Shown: positions 5,794 through 10,666 of the stretch, piece after piece
Numbering within the stretch: the stretch's first letter is position 1
Layout of the letters: the number at the start of each line of letters is the position of its first letter
Assembly: GCF_902489365.1 (NCBI RefSeq)
Contig: NZ_CABTZR010000073.1
Coordinates: 1-10,666 of the forward strand
Reading direction: 5' to 3'
Length of the DNA: 10,666 nucleotides
Origin: an uncultured Corynebacterium sp.
GTDB lineage: Bacteria; Actinomycetota; Actinomycetes; Mycobacteriales; Mycobacteriaceae
Notes under the pieces: generated by a model
The model's input: the letters and a program-made list of their open reading frames with translations, nothing else
What the model was told of the DNA's origin: nothing
Database searches by the model: none
Translations under genes and position numbers: made by a program

Positions 5794-6666
5794 CTAGTCG
5801 CGGGCGATGTCTCGGTGCAGGGTGCTCACGTCCAAGTCTCCGCGCTCGCTAAGGCGGCGGGCGATCTCCTCCGTGACGGCCACGGAACGGTGGTGCCCAC
5901 CCGTGCAACCAATGCCTACGGTGATGAAATTCTTGCCCTCGTGGCGATACCCCGTAAGCATCGAGTCCAACATGTCGATGAAGCGCTCGATAAATGGCTC
6001 GGCGGCGTCCTGGGACAGAACATAATCCGACACCGGCTCATCGGTACCCCGGTAGCCTCGCAGTTCCGGTACCCAATAAGGATTGGGAAGAAAACGGACG
6101 TCGACGACAAGGTCAGCGTCCCGAGGAGAACCATGCTTGAAGCCGAAGGATTGGAGCGTAATGTGCTGGCGCTCCCCGCGCATGTCGCCGAAGGCAGCCT
6201 CGATAGCACGGCGTAGGTCATGGACGGACAGATTCGTCGTGTCAATGATGATGTCCGCACGCTCACGAATGGACTGCACGGCGGCGCGCTCGCGTTGGAT
6301 GCCGGCCTTCAGCGTTTCACCGTCCTGCAGCGGGTGCGTGCGACGCACCGAATCGAAGCGGCGAATCAGCACGTCATCGCGCGCATCGAGGAAAAGCAGG
6401 GTCGGCTTCATATCCAGCTGCTCTAGTTCATCCAGGGTTTCTGCCAAAGAACCAGGGAACATGCGGGAGCGTACGTCGGTGACCGCGGCGATCTTCGCAA
6501 CTGGAGAATCCGGACGCGCACACAACTTCAAGAGGTCAACGATGGCCTTCGGCGGGATGTTGTGGGCCACATAGTAGCCCTTATCCTCCAACACTTTTGC
6601 CGCCGACGTCAGGCCGCCGCCCGACATGCCGGTAATCAAAATGGGCGGAGAATCAAACAACGTCAT
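5794..6666 (-). CDS. rapZ: RapZ-family nucleotide-binding protein
   Basis: RapZ (YvcJ, UPF0042) binds nucleotides; in E. coli it is an adaptor that delivers GlmZ small RNA to RNase E to control glucosamine-6-phosphate synthesis. No GlmZ is known in Actinobacteria, so the role here is open, but linkage to yvcK suggests cell-wall precursor or carbon control. Counting from ATG 6666 (290 residues), the P-loop is ITGMSGGGLTSAAKVLEDKG (11-30), with Leu19 where Lys or Arg is usual. A Walker B-like LLFLDARDD follows near 90, then DVRFLPNPYW (189-198) and the strongly conserved C-terminal GIGCTGGHHRSV (251-262). Start choice is unclear. ATG 6666 has AGAGG only 2 bases away, TTG 6660 has it 8 bases away, and GTG 6684 has no ribosome site. 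The gene follows uvrC by 71 bases. Confidence 0.93.
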   Translation of the reverse strand: MTLFDSPPILITGMSGGGLTSAAKVLEDKGYYVAHNIPPKAIVDLLKLCARPDSPVAKIAAVTDVRSRMFPGSLAETLDELEQLDMKPTLLFLDARDDVLIRRFDSVRRTHPLQDGETLKAGIQRERAAVQSIRERADIIIDTTNLSVHDLRRAIEAAFGDMRGERQHITLQSFGFKHGSPRDADLVVDVRFLPNPYWVPELRGYRGTDEPVSDYVLSQDAAEPFIERFIDMLDSMLTGYRHEGKNFITVGIGCTGGHHRSVAVTEEIARRLSERGDLDVSTLHRDIARD

Positions 6667-6698
6667 GGCCTCTATTCTTACCACTTAAGTTGGTGCCA

Positions 6699-6734
6699 CG
6701 GTAGGAATCCTGCCTAGGAATGCGGTGGGAATCC
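6699..6734. repeat. Short direct repeat between uvrC and rapZ
   Basis: CGGTAGGAATCC (6699-6710) recurs as CGGTGGGAATCC (6723-6734), 11 of 12 bases identical and offset by 24 bases. Each copy contains a near-palindrome (AGGAATCCT, GGGAATCCC), and CCTAGG lies between them. This could be a tandem operator for rapZ or a leftover of a small duplication. Confidence 0.4.
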
Positions 6735-6737
6735 CTC

Positions 6738-8792
6738 CTAAGAGTTATGAAGGTGATCAAAGACGGTCTGGGCCAATTTGGGGCCAAATCCCTTCACCTC
6801 GGCAATGTCCTCTACGCTTGCTTCCTTGAGCTTCTTCACCGAGCCGAAGTGCTTCACTAGGTCCGTGCGACGCTGCGGCCCCAAGCCCGGAACCGCATCG
6901 AGGACGGAGGAGCGCATCCGCTTTGAACGCTGCTGGCGGTGATAAGAAATAGCTACGCGGTGGGCCTCATCGCGCAGGTGCTGCAGTAGAAATAGCGCCT
7001 GCGAATTGCGCGGGAGAATCACCGGTTCGTCATCGCCGGGCACCCACACCTCCTCTAGGCGCTTGGCCAGACCGATGAGTGTCACATCGACGATGCCGAG
7101 CTCATCAAACACAGCTTGCGCGGCTGCCACCTGCGGTGCGCCGCCATCAACGATGAAGAGCTGAGGTGGGTAAGAGCTGCGTTTAGTCTGGCTCGCCGCC
7201 TCTTCGCGCACCAACTCCTCAGCGAAGGTGGTGTTCTCTAGCTCTTCATCAGGCACCGCCCGCTTATCGTCATGGTGATGCTTAAACCGGCGGCGGGTGA
7301 CTTCGGCGATGGAACCGACATCGTCCGAGCGGCCATCGCCCGCCGCTTCCTTGATGCGATAACGCCGGTAGTCGGACTTACGGGGCAGCCCATCCTCGAA
7401 AACCACCAGGGAGGCCACAACATCGGTGCCCTGAATGTGGGAGATATCCGTGCACTCGATGCGCAACGGCGCGGAATCCATGCCCAGCGCTTCCTGCAGC
7501 TCCTGGAGTGCGGCGGAGCGCGCAGTGAGGTCGCCAACGCGCTTGAGTTTGTGTTGTTTCAGCTGCTCCTTGGCATTGCGCTCGACGGTCTCCAACAGCG
7601 CGCGCTTATCCCCTCGCTGCGGAACGCGCAGATCGATCTGGGCGCCACGCAGCTCCTCCAAAACGATTTTGACCTCATCGGCTTCATCGGGCAGTTCCTG
7701 GACCAAAATCTCCCGCGGAATAGCGTTTCCACGATGCTCCTCGGCATGGGATTCCTGGTCCACTCCCCTACGCTCCAACTTCGCGTCTTCTTCAGCCTCT
7801 AGGCGCTGGCGTTCCGCTGCGTCGGAATAGAACTGAATGAGGAAGTTTTGGATCAAAGCCGGAAGACCAGGATCTGGCTCGCCTTCGCGCACCGCGTCAG
7901 TCGTTGCCTGGTCTCCGGAACGCTCCACAACCCAGCCGCGCTGCCCGCGGATGCATCCAGCGCGCACATGGAAAATTTGGACTGCAGCCTCCAGTTCATC
8001 CGAGCTAAACGCAATGAGGTCCGCATCCGTGCCATCAGGCAACACCACTGCCTGCTGCTCCATCAACTTGTCGATGGCGCCCAAGTCATCGCGCAGGCGG
8101 GCCGCCAATTCAAACTCCAGGTTCTCCGCGGCCTCCTCCATGCGCTGCGTGACCCGCTTGCGAACGGGCGCGGTGTTACCGTTCATGAAGCTAATGAGTT
8201 GGTTAACCGTATCGCGATGTTCTTCCGGGCTAACGCGGCCGATGCAGGGGGCATCGCACTTGCCGATATACCCCAGCAAACAGGGCCGCCCCAAGCGCTC
8301 GTGGCGGTTGAACACACCCTTGGCGCAGGTACGCATGGGAAAGATGCGAGTGAGAAGATCGAGGGATTCACGCACCGCCCAGGCATGGGAATAGGGACCG
8401 AAATAGCGCACGCCCTTGCGGCGTGGGCCCCGGTAGAAGAACGCACGCGGAATGGTCTCCCCAACGGATACCGCGAGCATGGGATAGGTCTTATCATCGC
8501 GGTACATCACGTTAAAGCGCGGATCGAAGCGCTTGATCCACGTGTACTCCAGCTGCAGCGCTTCCACCTCGCTGGCCACCACGGTCCACTCCACCGAGGC
8601 CGCCGTCAGCACCATCTGGCGAGTGCGCGGGTGCAGTTGAGTGATGTCCTGGAAGTAATTGGATAACCGCGCCCGTAGGTTCTTTGCCTTGCCCACATAG
8701 ATAACCCGGCGGTTCTCATCACGGAACTTATAAACGCCCGGATCTGTAGGGATGCTTCCGGGCGCGGGACGGTACTGAGAGGGATCAGCCAC
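6738..8792 (-). CDS. uvrC: Excinuclease ABC subunit C
   Basis: UvrC makes both incisions around DNA lesions in nucleotide excision repair after recruitment by UvrB. The 684-residue protein shows the whole domain order. The GIY-YIG nuclease spans about 14-95 (GVYKF, VIYVGKAKNLR with R40, and a Glu in QLEYTWIKR, likely E82, for the 3' cut). C156, C171, C179 and C183 match the cysteine spacing reported for the iron-sulfur cluster of E. coli UvrC. The UvrB-binding helix pair is near 210-245. The RNase H-like domain has D449 (CTDISHIQG), D549 (FIVDGG) and H611 (DEAHRVAISYHR) for the 5' cut. Two C-terminal helix-hairpin-helix motifs are VPGLGPQRR (634-642) and VKGFGPKLA (666-674). A charged linker of about 30 residues (328-357) looks like an extension. 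The GTG start overlaps the upstream stop codon (TAGTG), so translation is probably coupled. Confidence 0.98.
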   Translation of the reverse strand: MADPSQYRPAPGSIPTDPGVYKFRDENRRVIYVGKAKNLRARLSNYFQDITQLHPRTRQMVLTAASVEWTVVASEVEALQLEYTWIKRFDPRFNVMYRDDKTYPMLAVSVGETIPRAFFYRGPRRKGVRYFGPYSHAWAVRESLDLLTRIFPMRTCAKGVFNRHERLGRPCLLGYIGKCDAPCIGRVSPEEHRDTVNQLISFMNGNTAPVRKRVTQRMEEAAENLEFELAARLRDDLGAIDKLMEQQAVVLPDGTDADLIAFSSDELEAAVQIFHVRAGCIRGQRGWVVERSGDQATTDAVREGEPDPGLPALIQNFLIQFYSDAAERQRLEAEEDAKLERRGVDQESHAEEHRGNAIPREILVQELPDEADEVKIVLEELRGAQIDLRVPQRGDKRALLETVERNAKEQLKQHKLKRVGDLTARSAALQELQEALGMDSAPLRIECTDISHIQGTDVVASLVVFEDGLPRKSDYRRYRIKEAAGDGRSDDVGSIAEVTRRRFKHHHDDKRAVPDEELENTTFAEELVREEAASQTKRSSYPPQLFIVDGGAPQVAAAQAVFDELGIVDVTLIGLAKRLEEVWVPGDDEPVILPRNSQALFLLQHLRDEAHRVAISYHRQQRSKRMRSSVLDAVPGLGPQRRTDLVKHFGSVKKLKEASVEDIAEVKGFGPKLAQTVFDHLHNS

Positions 8793-9418
8793 TAGTCATC
8801 CTGCGGCATGTAACGGGCTTCTAGGTCGCGGAAAGAGCGAACATTGGTGATCACGTCGTTCTTGTCGCCCGACTGCAGGGCCCAGACCGGCACGTATTCA
8901 AAGTCGGGCAGCTCGATGCGCGCCATGCGGGAGCCTTCGGGGAAGGACAGGCCGTAGATGACCTGCCACGGGTAGAAACGGGTTCCCACGATATTGCGGA
9001 CCTCCACCCCGTCGGAGTTCGCGCGCAGCCGCGGGCGGGTCAGCGCCAGCCAAGACAAAACGGAAATCACCACGCCGACGCCGGGGAAAGCAAACTTATC
9101 AATCGTCGTCACCGTCGCGCCGGTAAAGGACAGGCCCACTGTAAAGCCCATGAAAAGGTGCGCGGCCATAACGAGAATGATCCAGATGATAGCCACCTTG
9201 CGCAGGTAGGGAGAGGTCACTTCATACTCCCAGGGCTTGGACGTCGTCTGGGCGAAAGGATCAGCGCTGGTATAGGCCAGCATTTGCTCATCGCTCATGC
9301 CACGGCCTGCTCCCCCGGCCGCCGTCGACGCAGCCGGTTGCGAAGAGGCGGAGGACTGGTTGGCATGGGCTGATTGTGCCCGCTCGTCGTGCCCGGAAGG
9401 CACCTGTGAGTCCGTCAT
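8792..9418 (-). CDS. Two-helix membrane protein with PH-like domain
   Basis: This is a small membrane protein of unknown function; a comparable membrane protein occupies the ribH-uvrC interval in mycobacteria. From ATG 9418 (MTDSQVPSG) it has 208 residues. An N-terminal tail of about 65 residues, rich in Ala, Ser and Gln, is probably disordered. Hydrophobic helices follow at about 73-95 (VAIIWIILVMAAHLFMGF) and 110-127 (AFPGVGVVISVLSWLAL). The final part, 128-203, resembles the bacterial PH-like domain of the actinobacterial CFP-6 type (DUF/bPH_6), with LRANSDGVEVRNIVG, FYPWQVIYGLSFP and a WAL segment. The basic TRPRLR after helix 2 suggests the PH-like domain is cytoplasmic. Alternative starts are ATG 9430 and GTG 9496; GAGGAG at 9436-9431 sits 12 bases from ATG 9418 and is too close to ATG 9430. 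It follows ribH by 86 bases and its stop overlaps the uvrC GTG. Confidence 0.85.
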   Translation of the reverse strand: MTDSQVPSGHDERAQSAHANQSSASSQPAASTAAGGAGRGMSDEQMLAYTSADPFAQTTSKPWEYEVTSPYLRKVAIIWIILVMAAHLFMGFTVGLSFTGATVTTIDKFAFPGVGVVISVLSWLALTRPRLRANSDGVEVRNIVGTRFYPWQVIYGLSFPEGSRMARIELPDFEYVPVWALQSGDKNDVITNVRSFRDLEARYMPQDD

Positions 9419-9504
9419 CGAGTTTTCCATCTCCTCATCACTCCGCTGAGGCAGGCCACTCCCCCCTGTCAGAGACACAGGGCGGCGTGGTTGCACTTGG
9501 CAGC

Positions 9505-9987
9505 CTACTTTTGGTTTGACTCGTTCAGTGTACGCAACGTGTGTACGGTTTCTAAAGCTGCGTGCATGGCCTCGGCGCCTTTATCCTCTTCAGAGTCCGC
9601 AAAGCCGGCGCGATCGACGGCCTGCTCATAGTCGTTGACCGTCAGAACTCCATTAGCCACTGGGGTCGACTCATCGAGCGCGATTCGAGTCAGGCCCTGT
9701 GTTACGGAATCGCAGACGTAGTCAAAGTGCGGGGTGCCACCACGAACAACGCAACCCAACGCAACCACGGCATCATGGGTGCGCGCGGCGGCTTGGACCA
9801 CGACGGGCAGTTCGAGAGCGCCGACCACACGCAGGGGCGTGGCCGCGGCGCCAGCGGCTTCGGCAGTCTCGAGCGCTCGACGATGCAGCTGATCACAAAT
9901 CTCTGCGTTCCACGTTGCGGTAACGACGGCGACGCGGATACCTTCCCCGGAGACATTGTTCGGGGTGGGCAGGCCTTCCTTGCTCAT
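9505..9987 (-). CDS. ribH: 6,7-dimethyl-8-ribityllumazine synthase
   Basis: RibH condenses 5-amino-6-ribitylamino-uracil with 3,4-dihydroxy-2-butanone 4-phosphate to form lumazine, the penultimate step to riboflavin; it assembles as pentamers or 60-mer shells. The 160-residue protein is of usual length. VVTATWN (residues 21-27) carries the aromatic residue W26 that stacks on the substrate, RVVGALELP (53-61) is the conserved strand, and GCVVRGGTPHFDYVC (78-92) carries the catalytic His87. The NGVLTV strand (112-117) completes the family pattern. ATG 9987 has AAGGAG 6 bases upstream. It follows ribBA by 75 bases. RibBA supplies both the butanone phosphate and the first intermediate of the other branch, so the two genes form one biosynthetic unit. 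Confidence 0.97.
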   Translation of the reverse strand: MSKEGLPTPNNVSGEGIRVAVVTATWNAEICDQLHRRALETAEAAGAAATPLRVVGALELPVVVQAAARTHDAVVALGCVVRGGTPHFDYVCDSVTQGLTRIALDESTPVANGVLTVNDYEQAVDRAGFADSEEDKGAEAMHAALETVHTLRTLNESNQK

Positions 9988-9996
9988 AGTGTGCTC

Positions 9997-10021
9997 CTTG
10001 TACTCAAAGCTTGGTACTCAA
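9997..10021. repeat. Tandem direct repeat at the ribH ribosome site
   Basis: CTTGTACTCAA (9997-10007) is followed two bases later by CTTGGTACTCAA (10010-10021), a direct repeat differing by one inserted G. The copy nearer ribH supplies part of the AAGGAG ribosome site on the minus strand. It looks like a small local duplication; function unknown. Confidence 0.45.
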
Positions 10022-10030
10022 TGCGTGATG

Positions 10031-10061
10031 GTTAGGGGCGCTGAAGCGCTTCATCCCCAAC
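10031..10061 (-). other. Hairpin just after the ribBA stop
   Basis: GTT-A-GGGG (10031-10038) pairs with CCCCAAC (10055-10061) with one bulged A. An inner CGC/GCG stem (10039-10041 with 10046-10048) caps it, leaving a 6-base asymmetric bulge. The alternative GAAGCGCTTC (10043-10052) is a perfect 10-base palindrome. No U-tract follows on the minus strand, so I do not call it a terminator; it may tune the message between ribBA and ribH. Confidence 0.4.
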
Positions 10062-10062
10062 T

Positions 10063-10666
10063 CTAGGAATGCTTCTGATCCCATTCGGCTACCTGGGGCA
10101 GATCATGCCCCATCCGGTCACGCTTGGTGCGCAGATAGCTGATGTTTTCTGCCGTGGCGGGGGTAGCGAGCGCGGTGCGCGCGGTGGCATCGATGCCGAA
10201 GCCTTGCAGCCCCGCGCCCTTGTGCGGGTTATTGGTCAAGAGGTTCACGGACTTCACGCCGACGTCGCGCAGGATTTGCCCGGCTACCGAGTATTCGCGT
10301 GCATCCTCCGGCAGGCCCTGCTCCACGTTGGCGTCAACGGTATCGAGTCCCTCGTCCTGCAGGCGATAGGCCTTGAGCTTGTTGACGAGGCCAATTCCGC
10401 GCCCCTCCTGTCCACGCAGGTAGATGACGATACCTCGTCCCGCTTCCTGCACCGCGCGGAGGGATTCCTGTAGCTGCGGGCCGCAGTCACAGCGCTGGGA
10501 GGAGAAAACATCACCGGTTAGGCATTCTGAGTGAACGCGCACGGGTACATCCTCCGCCCCGGCGTAGCTGTCCACATCACCGACGAAAAGCGCCATGTGC
10601 TCGCGCTTGTCGACGTCATTCGAATACCCTACCGCGCGAAACTCGCCGTATTCGGTGGGCAGGCGA
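10063..10666 (-). CDS. ribBA: GTP cyclohydrolase II domain of RibBA, 5' end cut by window edge
   Basis: GTP cyclohydrolase II opens GTP to 2,5-diamino-6-ribosylamino-pyrimidinone phosphate, formate and pyrophosphate, the first step of riboflavin synthesis. The frame enters at the right edge and gives the last 200 residues, starting RLPTEYGEFRAVGYSND. The zinc ligands are visible as ECLTGDVFSSQRCDCG, with C48, C59 and C61 (spacing C-x10-C-x-C as in E. coli RibA). LRGQEGRGIGLVNKLKAY carries the GTP and phosphate-binding arginine, and LLTNNPHK the conserved C-terminal motif. The frame stays open upstream of the internal ATG at 10596 with conserved family sequence, so that ATG is not the start. 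In corynebacteria this domain is normally fused behind DHBP synthase (RibB); the fusion is inferred, because the N-terminal half is outside the window. Confidence 0.95.
   Translation of the reverse strand, partial: RLPTEYGEFRAVGYSNDVDKREHMALFVGDVDSYAGAEDVPVRVHSECLTGDVFSSQRCDCGPQLQESLRAVQEAGRGIVIYLRGQEGRGIGLVNKLKAYRLQDEGLDTVDANVEQGLPEDAREYSVAGQILRDVGVKSVNLLTNNPHKGAGLQGFGIDATARTALATPATAENISYLRTKRDRMGHDLPQVAEWDQKHS

Noticed and set aside
10063..10596. Stand-alone ribA starting at the ATG at 10596
   Set aside because: Conserved GTP cyclohydrolase II sequence continues in frame upstream of that ATG to the window edge, so the true start is outside.
1..10666. Defence system, prophage, transposon or CRISPR array
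   Set aside because: All ten genes are conserved housekeeping genes in the usual order, with no transposase, integrase, terminal repeats or spaced repeat array.

Overview
This window is a chromosomal core region of a Corynebacterium. It has moderately high GC, every gene is on the minus strand, and GTG starts are common. The gene order is ribBA, ribH, a PH-domain membrane protein, uvrC, rapZ, yvcK, whiA, then gap, pgk, tpiA, which is the conserved actinobacterial (Corynebacterium/Mycobacterium) arrangement. Species cannot be fixed from the sequence alone. I see no mobile element, phage gene, CRISPR array, tRNA or rRNA.

Reading along the minus strand from high to low coordinates, the window opens inside ribBA (C-terminal GTP cyclohydrolase II domain only). 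It continues with ribH (lumazine synthase), a small two-helix membrane protein with a PH-like domain, and uvrC (nucleotide excision repair), whose GTG overlaps the preceding stop codon by one base. Next come rapZ, yvcK and whiA, the trio that travels together in most Gram-positive genomes. Gaps between these genes are short (about 60 to 130 bases), and the unit ends at a clear rho-independent terminator just after whiA, preceded by two further hairpins.

A 444-base gene-free region follows. It holds the whiA terminator and the presumed gap control region, including a GlxR-like site, a 7-bp inverted repeat with a 13-base spacer, and a possible -10 box. The lower glycolytic genes come next: gap (GAPDH), a 208-base spacer with several RNA hairpins, pgk, a 44-base spacer, and tpiA, which runs off the left edge. 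Together these three enzymes interconvert DHAP, GAP, 1,3-bisphosphoglycerate and 3-phosphoglycerate.

The coding content is ordinary housekeeping and I found no undescribed multi-gene system. The points worth a second look are small: the strong hairpin cluster between gap and pgk, the dyad-rich gap upstream region, a RapZ whose P-loop lacks the usual Lys/Arg, and the tight coupling of a membrane PH-domain protein to uvrC.
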